From assembly GCA_965238125.1 (NCBI GenBank), contig OZ250179.1, positions 1,612,001 through 1,676,000 on the forward strand: a DNA stretch of 64,000 nt, given 5' to 3'. Made by a program: the position numbers and the translations under genes. The DNA comes from UBA6623 sp965238125 (GTDB lineage Bacteria > Acidobacteriota > Terriglobia > Bryobacterales > UBA6623). This document shows positions 44,934-56,018 of this stretch, piece by piece. Below the pieces are notes generated by a model. It had not been told where the DNA came from and made no database searches. It saw nothing but the letters and a program-made list of their open reading frames with translations. Within the stretch, counting starts at the first letter, position 1. The number at the start of each line of letters is the position of its first letter.

Positions 44934-47180
44934 ATGAACTCCCGAAGCGGACCATGGACGACGGTGCTGTTGGGAACCTTGCTTTTCGCATCGCTTTCCC
45001 TGCGGGCCGCCGCGTTGCCCTGCGACATGCGGGAATACAAAGCCCTTGACGGGCTGACCGCTTCGAGCGAGCAGGAAGCCGTTACCCTTACCTGGAGCGG
45101 CGAACGTGACACCGAGCTGCGGCTTGTCCTTACCGTGTCGGAGGGCAGCCCGCGGGTCGCCGAAGTGGCGGTTCGCCGGGCAGGGGCCTCCTGGGCGAAC
45201 CTCGCCCGCGACCTGACCCCCGAATTCAACGTTACCTCCGGGCTCCGCCGCATCTCCGAACAGCAGCTTCGCCCGTTGCGCGACCTCGGCGTCGTCATCA
45301 CGCCCGAAGTCGTCGAAAAAGAGAAGTGGGTCGTGTTCTGGGACGCTCCGTTGACGGTGCCGGGCCTCGCGGGAACCAATCCCGGCCTGCCGCGCAGCCA
45401 ACAGGAAATCCGCCGCGCCGCGTCGTCGTTCAAGACCACCGCTTGCAGCGTCAAGACCGACGGCGCGCGCCTGGAGGTGTCCTTCGACGGCCTGTCGATG
45501 GGGATCTTTTCGGGACGGCTGCAATACACCGTCTATCGCGGATCGAACCTTGTGCGCCAGGAGGCGATCGCCTCAACCGACGAGCCAAGCGTAGCCTACA
45601 AATACGCCGCCGGCCTCCGGGGATTTCAGACCAACGACGCCCCCCGTGTCGTTTGGCGCGACACCAGCAGCGATTGGCAAAAGTATGAATTCGGTGGCTC
45701 GGCGAATAGCTCTCCGGTGCCTCTGAGGGCGCGCAACCGTCTTGTGATCGTCGACACGGAAGGCGGCTCGATCGCCGTCTTCCCCCCGCCGCACAAGTTC
45801 TTCTTCGCGCGCGAAATCGAGATGAACCTCGGCTACGTATGGTATCGCAAAGACGGCGAGAGCTCGTTCTCGGTCGGCGTCCGTCACGGCGACCGAGAAG
45901 GGATGTACCGCCCCTACGGCGTCTCGGAGCGTCTATGGAAGCGCCGAGTCACTCAATCACGGCGCTTCGCCGAAGGGAATTTCGCGCTCTACAATGCGCC
46001 GCCCGGAACCGAGCAGCGCATGGCGGTCTATTTCTACCTGAGCCCGGACGACCCCGCCGCCGCGCAGCGACAAGTGTTGGCCTACACCCACGACGACACA
46101 TACAAACCGCTTCCCGGCTACAAAGTCGCTGTCAGTCATTTTCATACCCATTTCTCCGAACAGCTTCGCGACGCCGGCACGCTCGACCTGCAACCACCTT
46201 GGCTGCCGGCCTTCCGCGCCCGCGGCATCAATATCGCGATGATGTCGGACTTTCACGCCGATTCCACCCCGAGCGACCCCGGACCGATCCGCCTCGCCGA
46301 GATGGATAGCTATTTCGAAGCCTGCCGTCGCCATTCCGACCGCGACTTCCTGCTTCTTCCCGGTGAGGAGGCCAACGCGCACTTGGGCGGGCACTACACG
46401 TTGGTCTTCCCCAAGCCCGTCTATTGGACGAAAGTCCGCGGCGAGGGGCAGGCCTTCTCCGAGGAACATCCCCAATTCGGAACCGTCTATCACACCGGCA
46501 CGGCGGCCGACATGCTCGAAATGCTCGAGCGCGAAAACGGCCTTGTATGGCAAGCACACCCGCGAACCAAGGGGTCGACGTTCTATCCCGACGCGATTCG
46601 CGAGACGGCGCATTTCAAAAGCGACCGCTACCTGGGCGTCGCTTTCAAGAATTTCCCGGTCGACATGTCGGAGCGGCGGCTTTGCCCGGTTCGCTGTTTC
46701 GATACGCTCGACGACATCAACAACTGGGCCGGTCCGAAATACCTGGTTGCGGAGGGCGACACCTACACCAAATTTCCCGAAGATGAGATTTACGGCGAGT
46801 CTTCGGTGAACTACATCAAGGTCGACTCGCTGCCGAGCTTCGACGGCGACTGGAGCCCGATCTTCGACGCCATGCGGGCAGGCGAATTCTTCGTCACAAC
46901 CGGCGAGATTCTAATTCCCAACGCCGGAGTCTCCGGGGAGGGGAAGCAGCGAACATACTTTGCTGAAGTCGAGTGGACGTTTCCCCTCGAGTTCGTCGAA
47001 ATCGTCTGGGGCGATGGCGAAAACGTCGATCGCAAGGTCGTTCCCGCCCGCGACCGAGCGCCGTTCGCAAGCGAGCGCTTCGAGATTCCCTTCGATGCGG
47101 AAGGCGTGAAATGGGTGCGCTTCGCCGCCTGGGATGCCGCCGGCAACGGGGCTTTTACCCAGCCCATGCACCTACAGTGA
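44934..47180 (+). CDS. Exported PHP-like metal-dependent hydrolase
   Basis: 748 residues from ATG 44934 with GGAG about 9 bases upstream (a frame from 44847 is unsupported). Signal peptide near residues 8-24 (TVLLGTLLFASLSLRAAALP). The N-terminal half is beta-rich (about 30-400). The C-terminal half contains His/Asp clusters in the order of PHP domains: VAVSHFHTHFSE, MMSDFHAD, LLLPGEEANAHLGGHYTLVF, and WQAHPRTKGS. PHP domains bind two or three metals and hydrolyse phosphoesters or related bonds; the substrate here is unknown. The secreted placement is less usual for PHP proteins. Confidence 0.75.
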   Translation: MNSRSGPWTTVLLGTLLFASLSLRAAALPCDMREYKALDGLTASSEQEAVTLTWSGERDTELRLVLTVSEGSPRVAEVAVRRAGASWANLARDLTPEFNVTSGLRRISEQQLRPLRDLGVVITPEVVEKEKWVVFWDAPLTVPGLAGTNPGLPRSQQEIRRAASSFKTTACSVKTDGARLEVSFDGLSMGIFSGRLQYTVYRGSNLVRQEAIASTDEPSVAYKYAAGLRGFQTNDAPRVVWRDTSSDWQKYEFGGSANSSPVPLRARNRLVIVDTEGGSIAVFPPPHKFFFAREIEMNLGYVWYRKDGESSFSVGVRHGDREGMYRPYGVSERLWKRRVTQSRRFAEGNFALYNAPPGTEQRMAVYFYLSPDDPAAAQRQVLAYTHDDTYKPLPGYKVAVSHFHTHFSEQLRDAGTLDLQPPWLPAFRARGINIAMMSDFHADSTPSDPGPIRLAEMDSYFEACRRHSDRDFLLLPGEEANAHLGGHYTLVFPKPVYWTKVRGEGQAFSEEHPQFGTVYHTGTAADMLEMLERENGLVWQAHPRTKGSTFYPDAIRETAHFKSDRYLGVAFKNFPVDMSERRLCPVRCFDTLDDINNWAGPKYLVAEGDTYTKFPEDEIYGESSVNYIKVDSLPSFDGDWSPIFDAMRAGEFFVTTGEILIPNAGVSGEGKQRTYFAEVEWTFPLEFVEIVWGDGENVDRKVVPARDRAPFASERFEIPFDAEGVKWVRFAAWDAAGNGAFTQPMHLQ

Positions 47181-47244
47181 CTTCAAACATAGGGACAGAG
47201 CCCCGAGCACAAGCGACGGGCCAACCCGCCAATATCCTCCACGA

Positions 47245-49440
47245 TCAGCGACCGTAGGCAACCCTCTCATACTTATCAACGCCCTCTGTAACGACAATCA
47301 TCTGATCGACGCCCACGTCTTCATAACGCTGCGTCTGATCCGTCGTCGGCCAGTACACTTCCAAGACTTCAATCTTCTCGGCGGCCCCGAGTCCGATGTG
47401 CCGACGTAGCGAATTCGCGCCGAAGCTTCCGCCGCTGTTAACCCACTGGTAGACAGAGCGTCTTTCCCCGTTCTCGATGACTTCGGCCCGGATTCGCACG
47501 CCGATCGCCGACCGATTCGACTCGACGCCAACCGCCTTGACGACGATCCAATGATTACCGAAGCCCGGGTTCTCGAACAACGCGTTCCCGAAAACATCAC
47601 CCGCGAAAGCCCCGCCCAACTCCACAAAAATATCCAGGTCGCCGTCGTGGTCTAAGTCCGCGAAGCCGACCCCGTGGCCTTTCTGTAAATGCCCGACCCC
47701 GGCGGCCGTCGTGACGTCGGTGAATCTCTGTCCCCGCTCGTTATGAAACAGCAGGTTGGGCATTAAGCCTTCATAGTCCGGATAGCCCGTGCCGAGATAG
47801 AAATCCGGGAAACCGTCATTGTCGAGGTCGCCGAAGTTCGATCCCATCGGTTGCGTGATCCGCGATAGACCAAGAGCGCTCCCAACCTGCCGAAATCCTC
47901 CTCGGCCGTCGCCTTGGTAGAGGTGGTCAAGCTCCGTCTCTCGCGCCGGCAGCCCCAGATAGTCAGCCACTACGTCGCGAACATTCCACTCGTACCCGGA
48001 GACAAATAAGTCGAGTGCCCCGTCATTGTTGAAGTCCCAGAACCAAGACGGAAAACTCCGATAGGGAAAGGCGACATCCAATTCAGGAGCCACATCGGTA
48101 AACGTACCGTCGCCCTCATTGCGATAGAGTCGATTGGGGCCGCCGAAATTGGACACGTAGAGATCGGGGAACCGATCGTTATCGTAGTCTCCCCAACTGA
48201 CGGCCTTAGCGAAGTCGTTGTTCAGAACGCCCGCGGCCCGCGCCGTGTCGGTGAAAGTCCCGTCACTGTTATTGCGGAACAATTGCGACGGGAAGTTTTC
48301 ATTGCCGACATAGAGATCGAGATCGCCGTCGTTGTCGTAGTCGGCCCAGTCGGCGGTTTGTGTCGGGAAATGCTCCTTGCCCAGGCCGACCTCGAACGTC
48401 ACATCGCGAAAGCGGCCGCGGCCGTCGTTGCGCAGCAGGGAATTGGGATAACCGCGCCCCACTTCCTCCAGCCACGCGCCGCGCAACACATAGATGTCGA
48501 TGTCGCCGTCATTGTCATAGTCGGCCTGGACCAGGTTGAGGCCGCTGTAAAGGCCGGAAAAACCCGCTTCTTCGGTCCGTTCGGAAAACGTGCCGTCTCC
48601 GAGGTTTTGGAAGTACCTCAGCTGACCGTCCGGGCTCCAGTCTGAAACCACGATATCCAACCAATCATCGCCGTCGAAGTCCTCGGTGATCGCTCCTCCG
48701 CTCAAGCTCACGGTATTGAGCCCGAGGTCGCCGGCGACGTCGCGAAACCGCGGGAACTCTTTTTGCGAATTGAAGGCGTCGAGCGGAACTCTTAGGTGCT
48801 CGGGCACCTTCGCCGGGGCATCCCCCACCGTCATGTGCGCCAGGTTCAGCAACCAGCGGGCGGTTAGATGATCGGGGCGCTTTTCGAGGATTTCCGTCAG
48901 GTGCTCGATTGCCTTGCGAAGGTGGGCCGGCTCACGATGAATCCCCCCGCCGCGAATGGGAAAGATACAGCTATCGCGGTTCCGATGCGCCAGGCAATTC
49001 TCGGTTTCTCCCAGGCGCAGATAAGCTGTCGCGAGTTGCAGAGTCGGCTCGATGGCGCCGCTCGCCGCAAGCTTACGGGCCTCGATCAAGTGTTCGACAG
49101 CTTCGCGGTTGTTCCCCAACCGCAACTCGTCCTTGCCGACGAGCAAGCGTAGGGCCGCTCTCGCGTGTTGGGAGGCGTCGGGCGGCAAAGCCTCGAGCCT
49201 TTCCCGCTCGGCGCGGTGGATGTCTCGACCGGTGTAAATGTTTTCGCCGGCGCCGCGCTCGCGGAGTCGCGCCAGTACTTCGATCATCCGTTGATGAGAG
49301 TCGGTTTCCGTCGGGCCTTCTCGCTCGGCGACCGCGGGGATGGGGGACTGGGTCGCCGGCCCTTGCGCCGCCGCGGTTGGGACCCGACTCAACGCGGCGA
49401 TGATCGCCACCAGTACAGCGCTCTTGACGAGACGGCTCAT
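47245..49440 (-). CDS. Exported CRTAC1-type FG-GAP/VCBS repeat protein
   Basis: 731 residues. Signal peptide (LVKSAVLVAIIAALSRVPTAAAQ), a TPR-like helical part (about 60-225), then seven FG-GAP/VCBS blades rich in DxDxDG calcium loops (DYDNDGDIDIYV, DYDNDGDLDLYVGN, DLDNDGFPDFYLG, DLDHDGDLDIFVELG). It ends with a UnbV/ASPIC domain (NSGGSFGANSLRRHIGLGAAEKIEVLEVYWPTT). Such proteins fold as beta-propellers outside the cell and are very numerous in acidobacteria. Role may be glycan or matrix binding. Confidence 0.9.
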   Translation of the reverse strand: MSRLVKSAVLVAIIAALSRVPTAAAQGPATQSPIPAVAEREGPTETDSHQRMIEVLARLRERGAGENIYTGRDIHRAERERLEALPPDASQHARAALRLLVGKDELRLGNNREAVEHLIEARKLAASGAIEPTLQLATAYLRLGETENCLAHRNRDSCIFPIRGGGIHREPAHLRKAIEHLTEILEKRPDHLTARWLLNLAHMTVGDAPAKVPEHLRVPLDAFNSQKEFPRFRDVAGDLGLNTVSLSGGAITEDFDGDDWLDIVVSDWSPDGQLRYFQNLGDGTFSERTEEAGFSGLYSGLNLVQADYDNDGDIDIYVLRGAWLEEVGRGYPNSLLRNDGRGRFRDVTFEVGLGKEHFPTQTADWADYDNDGDLDLYVGNENFPSQLFRNNSDGTFTDTARAAGVLNNDFAKAVSWGDYDNDRFPDLYVSNFGGPNRLYRNEGDGTFTDVAPELDVAFPYRSFPSWFWDFNNDGALDLFVSGYEWNVRDVVADYLGLPARETELDHLYQGDGRGGFRQVGSALGLSRITQPMGSNFGDLDNDGFPDFYLGTGYPDYEGLMPNLLFHNERGQRFTDVTTAAGVGHLQKGHGVGFADLDHDGDLDIFVELGGAFAGDVFGNALFENPGFGNHWIVVKAVGVESNRSAIGVRIRAEVIENGERRSVYQWVNSGGSFGANSLRRHIGLGAAEKIEVLEVYWPTTDQTQRYEDVGVDQMIVVTEGVDKYERVAYGR

Positions 49441-49452
49441 CTCGGCCTGTGT

Positions 49453-49656
49453 TTACTTGATGCCCACAACCATCGAATCCGCTCCAACCAAGTGCTCGAC
49501 ACGCGTCTCTCGGAATCCGGCTTCGCGCCTCCAGCCGAGGGACCCGCCGGCGAACTTGCTCAAGACCTGTAATTCCACCGCACTCAGCAGGGTCTTTGAG
49601 CCCCAAAAGGCCAAACCCAGTTGAAGAATTCTTTCCGGCGTGAGGTGCGCTGCCAT
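49453..49656 (-). pseudogene. SAM methyltransferase remnant, internally deleted
   Basis: 67 codons from ATG 49656. The first 40 residues (LTPERILQLGLAFWGSKTLLSAVEL) are the N-terminal dimerisation domain of O-methyltransferase-like enzymes. From about residue 47 the sequence (EAGFRETRVEHLVGADSMVVGIK) is the last strand of the same family. The Rossmann core with the SAM site, about 270 residues, is missing, so the frame is a fused relic of an internal deletion. It lies just upstream of the FG-GAP gene on the same strand. Confidence 0.7.
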
Positions 49657-49774
49657 AAACCTCTGCACATCCTTTGGCTGGCTCGGAACGGATAGGATAG
49701 CCGAGAGTCGCACGCAATGCAACGAGCCTCAGCCCACGGCTTCGCTCGTGCGGCGCTCCGTCTTCTCTTCGAAT

Positions 49775-49797
49775 GGTGAACCGGCGGGCCGTTCACC
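49775..49797 (-). terminator. Hairpin after the split GGDEF gene
   Basis: GGTGAAC and GTTCACC around nine bases form a stem about 45 bases after the GGDEF stop codon (minus strand). There is no T-tract, so termination is uncertain. Confidence 0.35.
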
Positions 49798-49840
49798 GGC
49801 CGCGGCGTCTACGGATGACCGACTACGCCCCCGCCGTCGT

Positions 49841-50631
49841 CTATTGCAAGACAGGTTCCGGGTGCATCGGACCCTTGCGGTCGCGGGCGCTGTCGAAGAC
49901 CGCGGTTTGAGCGCGGCCCGCCTGTTTGGCGCGATACATCGCTGCGTCGGCGTTGGAAAGCAGGCCCGCGGGTGTCGCGTGCGGTGAAGAATTCAAGGCA
50001 ATTCCCACGCTGGCCGTGGTGGAAAAGCGGTACTTCCCGAACTCGTAGGGTTCGCGCAGGTGCTCGTGAATGCGATCCGCCACGGCCTCCGCCGCCTCGG
50101 CGTCCTCGACCTTGTCGAGCAGGATCGTAAACTCGTCGCCGCCCAGCCTGGCCACGATGTCGCGCGGACGCAGGCAACTCTTGAGTCTCCGCGCCACGGT
50201 CTTCAACATCTGGTCGGCAACCATATGCCCGTAGGTGTCGTTCGTCTTCTTGAAATGGTCCAAGTCCACAAACAACACCGCAAACCGGTATCCGCTTCTC
50301 TTGCGGGCGGCGGTTTCGGCCTTTGCCAGCCGATCGAGGAACAGCACGCGGTTGGGCAGACCCGTCAAGGCATCTTGCAAAGCCCGCCTGCGGTCGGTGA
50401 TGTCGAACACATAAATCCGCACGAAGTTGCCCTTGGGGACGTAGCACACATGCTGTTCGTAAGCGGCATCCTTGAAGTCGAACTGCTGGATCACCGGACG
50501 CCGTCGGCCCTTCTTGAAGTGCCGTACCGCGTCTTCGAGTTCCGCGAACATCGGATGACGATCCTGCTTTTGACGCAACTCGGGGAAGCGACGTGCCGCC
50601 TCCGGATTGACGTAGGTGATGTCGCCCTCTA
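49841..50631 (-). pseudogene. PAS-GGDEF diguanylate cyclase, 3' part (split by IS)
   Basis: Encodes the second half of a PAS domain and the whole GGDEF domain (DALTGLPNRVLFLDRLAKAE; DLDHFKKTNDTYGHMVADQ; active-site loop LGGDEFTILL; NADAAMYRAKQAGR). The GGDEF motif is canonical, so the intact enzyme would make cyclic di-GMP from GTP. An RxxD inhibitory site is not visible four to five residues before it (LRPRDIVAR is close but spaced otherwise). Upstream on the minus strand it runs into IS subfamily B. Joining 50629 to the TA at 51725-51726 restores VEVDLEGDITYVNPE, a perfect PAS strand. Confidence 0.85.
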
Positions 50632-51724
50632 TTGAATCTCGCAAAATAAAGTGACACCTTTTTGGGGTACGTACGTCTTTGTATGTATGGGAAATACAAA
50701 AGGCGTACGGCGGGATTTCGAGGCCCTGGAGAAGCGCCGTTTCAAAGCGATCCGGTTGGTCGAGCAAGGCTGTAGTCAGTCCGAGACAGCGAGGCGATTG
50801 AAGGTCGCGCGGCAAAGCGTCAGCGAGTGGCTGCGACGATACCGGCGTGACGGCGAAGCCGGGTTGCGCCAGGCCGGCCGCGCCGGCCGTAAGCCGCTGT
50901 TGGACGCCGCGCAGCTCGAACGCCTCGAGGCGTTGCTGCTGGAAGGCCCCGAGGCGCACGGCTTCCCGACGCCGCTGTGGAGCTGTCCGCGGGTCGCTCG
51001 TCTGATCGGAGACGAGTTCGGCGTGCGCTATCACGAGGGCCATGTCTGGAAGATCCTGCGGGCGCTCGGTTGGAGCCCGCAACGGCCCGTCGGCAAAGCG
51101 CGGGAGCGCAACGAAGAGGCCATCCGCGGCTGGCAGCGCAAGACTTGGCCGGCCATTAAAAAAAAGCCCGCAAAGAAGAACGTACGATCGTCTTCATCGA
51201 CGAAAGCGGATTGAGTCAGAAGCCGCATCGTTGCCGCACCTGGGCGCCGCGCGGCGAGACACCGGTGTTGGAGTTCAACTTCAACTGGGACAAGCTGTCG
51301 GTGTCGGCCGGGCTGACGTTGCGCAACTTTTACTTCCGGCTCTATCCCGGCGCGATCGGCGAGCTGGAGGTCATCGACTTCCTGAAGGCTTTGGTGCGCC
51401 ACATCGACGGCCCACTGCTGATCGTCTGGGACCGGCTGCCGGCGCACCGCAGCCGCCTGGTGCGGGAGTTCATCCAGCTCTCCGAGGATCACATCGCAAC
51501 GGAGTACTTGCCGCCCTATGCGCCGGAGTTGAACCCGGTGGAATACATTTGGGCGTACTGGAAGCAGCACGAGTTGCCCAACGTCTGCCCGAAGGACTAC
51601 TGGGAACTCGACGAGCGCGCCCGCAAAGCGCTGCGGCGAATGCGCCGCAAACCGCGCTTGATTACCGCTTTCTGGAAACAGTCTTCTCTTTGTCTCGATT
51701 GACAGTATATTATGCGAGACTCAG
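50632..51724 (+). mobile_element. IS630-type insertion sequence, subfamily B copy 2
   Basis: 1093 bp between TA copies at 50630-50631 and 51725-51726. The transposase runs on the plus strand. The left tip has one base change (TTGAATCTCGCA) from the other copies, which could weaken transposase binding. It interrupts the PAS-GGDEF gene in the second PAS domain. Confidence 0.93.
50687..51702 (+). CDS. IS630-type transposase, subfamily B, -1 frameshift
   Basis: ATG 50687, DNA-binding frame to the slippery run of eight A plus G (51158-51166), then -1 into the DDE frame ending at 51702. Frame content is the same as in the other B copies. Read on the plus strand, this is the easiest copy in which to see the slip: ATT AAA AAA AAG followed by GCC CGC AAA. 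Confidence 0.87.
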
Positions 51725-53329
51725 TAGGTCCACTTCGACGATCGGTTGCGGGTTGTAATCGGGGATCGAAGCCAGACGTTGCAGCTGCTCTTGCTCTTTC
51801 TTGCGCCGGCTGATGTCGCGAACAATCAAGGTGAACAATCGCCCCTGTTCGGAAACCGTTTCTCCGATCCGGACTTCTACCGGAAAATCGGATCCGTCGC
51901 GATGACGCCCTACGAGTTCCGCCCCTGCCTTCCACGCATTTCGAGACAGTTTCGGCAAACCGGCGAAGGCGCCGTCATCTTCGCGTCGGCCGGCCAAATT
52001 GAGCAATTCAGAGATCCTTTTCCCCTCGACCTCGACCTCCTCATACCCGAATAGGCGCATGACGGCCGGATTCGCGGACTGAATCACTCCCGATTCATTC
52101 ACCCCGACGACGGCATCCGGGGAATGGTCGATCGCGGCCTGCGCGTGCGTCTGTCTCTCCGGACCGTGGGTCCGTCCGACCAACAGCGTACTTCTGTGCT
52201 GGAACGCCAGCGACCAGGTTAGACCGAAAACCACGAAACCCAGCATGACCCCGCGCCACGGTATTCCCTGCAGACCCTGGCGCGCGAACAGCGTCTCGAA
52301 CGACTCCCTTGTCTGGAAGCGCAAGGTCCATGTTCGGCTGCCGAATTCCAATACCGCCGTTCGTTCGAACCAAGCCTCATCGGGGCGGGTTGATCCTCCT
52401 TCCCAATAGAGCACGCTTCCTTGCGACTCCGGTGCTCCGTCATAGACGACGTAATCGAGATCGTATTCCCCATTGCTCCAGGGCGGACTGAGTAGCTGTG
52501 CCGGCAACAGCAGCGTGGCGATCCTTCTCTCATTGGGACGAAGGATATCCCGGGACCGCTGCGCCAACAGCAAGTAGTCCTGCTCGCCCGCTCCGCAATC
52601 CAGGGCAAACTTGCCGCTTACCGCGACCCCGTGCGTGTCCGCGGCTGTCTTCGAGGCCGTCGGCGAGAATGCCCCTTCCGGCACCGGAAAACTGGATGCT
52701 GTGCAATGGGCCGACGTGCTTGCGGCCGTACGGAATCGATAGCCCCCCGGGGCGGCCTCGGATCGGTTTCCAATTTCGCCGTCCGGCTCAATCGAGCCGA
52801 CAGCGGCGACGGCGGGATATTGTGAGCCGACCAACTCAGCCAGGAATTTGGGTTCTTTGCTGCTTTTGCCTTCCAGTAGCAGCGCGGCGAATTTGAGGAA
52901 GTCGCCGTAGCGCGCAACGCGTTCGCTCAGGGCGCGGTGAGTACCGTCCACTTCGCGATCGAAGGCGGCTCTCGCGAGCATCCTGTTCTCGTAGCGACGG
53001 GCGTGCCAAGCCGACGCCGTCAAGAAGAATACCAGCGCCAGGCAGACCCATGGCAGCGCCCAAATGAGCAGATTTGTCTTGCTGAGCTGTTTTCTGTAGC
53101 GCCCGAAAAGGTAGAGGGCATAGGCGATAGCCGCCGCGACGCCGGCAGCGGGTAAAACAGCCGAGCGATCGCCCAAGCTTTGGGCCAAACTCCAGAGCAC
53201 GTAGCCCGAGGCAGCCAGCAGCACGGAAAGGCGCACCGTGACGATCCAACCTTCCGATGTCGGGTTCGAACGCGTGCCGGCACTGCCCGAGTCGGGCTGT
53301 CCGACCTGCCTCTTGGATTGCGGAGTCAT
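51725..53329 (-). pseudogene. PAS-GGDEF diguanylate cyclase, 5' part (split by IS)
   Basis: The frame starts at 53329 (MTPQSKRQVGQPDSG). Three membrane helices near residues 28-90 (VRLSVLLAASGYVLWSLA; AAGVAAAIAYALYLFG; LLIWALPWVCLALVFFL) are followed by a periplasmic CHASE-like sensor (about 100-320) and a fourth helix (GVMLGFVVFGLTWSLAFQ). Then come a full PAS domain (AIDHSPDAVVGVNESGVIQSANPAVMRLFGYEE) with the PAC motif, and the start of a second PAS (IPDYNPQPIVEVDL) that stops at the IS. Reconstructed protein 797 residues: envelope sensor, two PAS, GGDEF. Without the 3' part it cannot make cyclic di-GMP. Confidence 0.83.
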
Positions 53330-53613
53330 CGGTCCCTCGGCCTATACGCCTAAATGTGCGACCTCTAGGCTTAACCCGGCAATAGGACCGTAGTACTGAA
53401 TCCGGCAACTTTTTGCCTCTATCACCTTTGTCATACTCACGACGACGTAGATCGAAAACCCCAGTCGGCCCGGCTCAAAGGCACGCATAACCCGGAATGC
53501 TGAGGTGAAACTCTCAGCGATCGAGCTGTGTCGGGGCCCGAATCTCGAACGGGGTCTTCGAATCTCGGGAAGAGAAAAAGATGCTTCCGAGATTTCGCAA
53601 GAAGAGAGGACGC

Positions 53614-54390
<777 letters not shown>

Positions 54391-54708
54391 GGATCCCCCC
54401 CCAGGTTATCATTTCGACTCAGAGTCCCGCTTGCGCGGAATTTCACGGCAGCAAATTCTCTCGCGCGAACGACCGCCGAGACGGTCGTTCGCCCAGGGGG
54501 AGGTTCCAGGCTACACTCGACGACTGCCTCTTGGGAGGAGATGCGTAAACCCCGCGAAAAGTCAATCGATTAGAGCGGACGACTCTCGGGAGAGGTAGTT
54601 CTCACCGAAAGGCGCGAGGTCGGTCTCAAGAGCCCCACCTTGGAGCAAGAGCTGAGGAATCGGCTGAACGCGGGCAGCGCCGGATAATCCGGGCTTCCTC
54701 CGGCGTTG
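54391..54708. other. Intergenic region with a long hairpin
   Basis: About 318 bases without a supported gene lie between the crotonase gene and the hydroxylase remnant. A stem-loop sits at 54465-54492; nothing else was recognised. Confidence 0.45.
54465..54492. repeat. Perfect 11-bp stem-loop
   Basis: GCGAACGACCG, six bases, then CGGTCGTTCGC. It lies 75 bases upstream of the crotonase gene and about 215 bases after the hydroxylase remnant. No T-tract follows on either strand. It could be a transcription barrier, an operator, or a REP-like element. Confidence 0.4.
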
Positions 54709-54923
54709 CTACCGGACCCGTTTAAGCCAGCCGCCGCAGTTCCACGTCAGGACGAACTTTTCGCCGCTTTCGTCGACAATGAAATCGTCGCGTTCCTCCA
54801 AGAATTGCTCGACGGCTGCCTTTGGGTTACCGGTCCCGCCCTCCATCACGGGATTACCGGCGAGATGCATATCTTCCACGATCAAGTAATTGCCGACGCT
54901 GACCATATCACTGTAGAGCCTTA
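54709..54923 (-). pseudogene. Cephalosporin hydroxylase (CmcI) family, C-terminal remnant
   Basis: About 70 codons with the C-terminal end of the CmcI/rhamnosyl methyltransferase family: LYSDMVSVGNYLIVED, GNPKAAVEQFLEERDDFIVDE, EKFVLTWNCGGWL, stop at 54709. The N-terminal two thirds, with the SAM site, should lie upstream on the minus strand, but there IS subfamily B begins, and the DNA on its far side is not related. So the front of the gene has been lost rather than displaced. Confidence 0.7.
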
Positions 54924-56016
54924 TTGAGTCTCGCAAAACAAAGTGACACCTTTTTGGGGTACGTACGTCTTTGTATGTATGGGAAATACAAAAGGCGTAC
55001 GGCGGGATTTCGAGGCCCTGGAGAAGCGCCGTTTCAAAGCGATCCGGTTGGTCGAGCAAGGCTGTAGTCAGTCCGAGACAGCGAGGCGATTGAAGGTCGC
55101 GCGGCAAAGCGTCAGCGAGTGGCTGCGACGATACCGGCGTGACGGCGAAGCCGGGTTGCGCCAGGCCGGCCGCGCCGGCCGTAAGCCGCTGTTGGACGCC
55201 GCGCAGCTCGAACGCCTCGAGGCGTTGCTGCTGGAAGGCCCCGAGGCGCACGGCTTCCCGACGCCGCTGTGGAGCTGTCCGCGGGTCGCTCGTCTGATCG
55301 GAGACGAGTTCGGCGTGCGCTATCACGAGGGCCATGTCTGGAAGATCCTGCGGGCGCTCGGTTGGAGCCCGCAACGGCCCGTCGGCAAAGCGCGGGAGCG
55401 CAACGAAGAGGCCATCCGCGGCTGGCAGCGCAAGACTTGGCCGGCCATTAAAAAAAAGCCCGCAAAGAAGAACGTACGATCGTCTTCATCGACGAAAGCG
55501 GATTGAGTCAGAAGCCGCATCGTTGCCGCACCTGGGCGCCGCGCGGCGAGACACCGGTGTTGGAGTTCAACTTCAACTGGGACAAGCTGTCGGTGTCGGC
55601 CGGGCTGACGTTGCGCAACTTTTACTTCCGGCTCTATCCCGGCGCGATCGGCGAGCTGGAGGTCATCGACTTCCTGAAGGCTTTGGTGCGCCACATCGAC
55701 GGCCCACTGCTGATCGTCTGGGACCGGCTGCCGGCGCACCGCAGCCGCCTGGTGCGGGAGTTCATCCAGCTCTCCGAGGATCACATCGCAACGGAGTACT
55801 TGCCGCCCTATGCGCCGGAGTTGAACCCGGTGGAATACATTTGGGCGTACTGGAAGCAGCACGAGTTGCCCAACGTCTGCCCGAAGGACTACTGGGAACT
55901 CGACGAGCGCGCCCGCAAAGCGCTGCGGCGAATGCGCCGCAAACCGCGCTTGATTACCGCTTTCTGGAAACAGTCTTCTCTTTGTCTCGATTGACAGTAT
56001 ATTATGCGAGACTCAG
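54924..56016 (+). mobile_element. IS630-type insertion sequence, subfamily B copy 3
   Basis: 1093 bp, TA at both ends (54922-54923 and 56017-56018). Unlike the four gene-splitting copies, the DNA on its two sides does not belong together: CmcI-like C-terminus on the left (minus strand) and a LuxR-like C-terminus on the right (plus strand). It therefore marks a recombination join, an adjacent deletion or a repeat-driven assembly join. The left tip has one base change (CAAAACAAAG). Confidence 0.92.
54979..55994 (+). CDS. IS630-type transposase, subfamily B, -1 frameshift
   Basis: ATG 54979 with the A8G slip site near 55450-55458. The two frames appear unchanged from copy 2, with the DDE residues kept. 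Ends at 55994. Confidence 0.87.
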
Positions 56017-56018
56017 TA

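Noticed and set aside
53330..53613. Possible cyclic-di-GMP-I riboswitch upstream of the GGDEF gene (minus strand has GAGGCAAA and TTGCCGGGTTA)
   Set aside because: The essential GACGCAAAG segment is absent; only loose resemblance. A covariance search with the Rfam GEMM-I model (RF01051) would decide.
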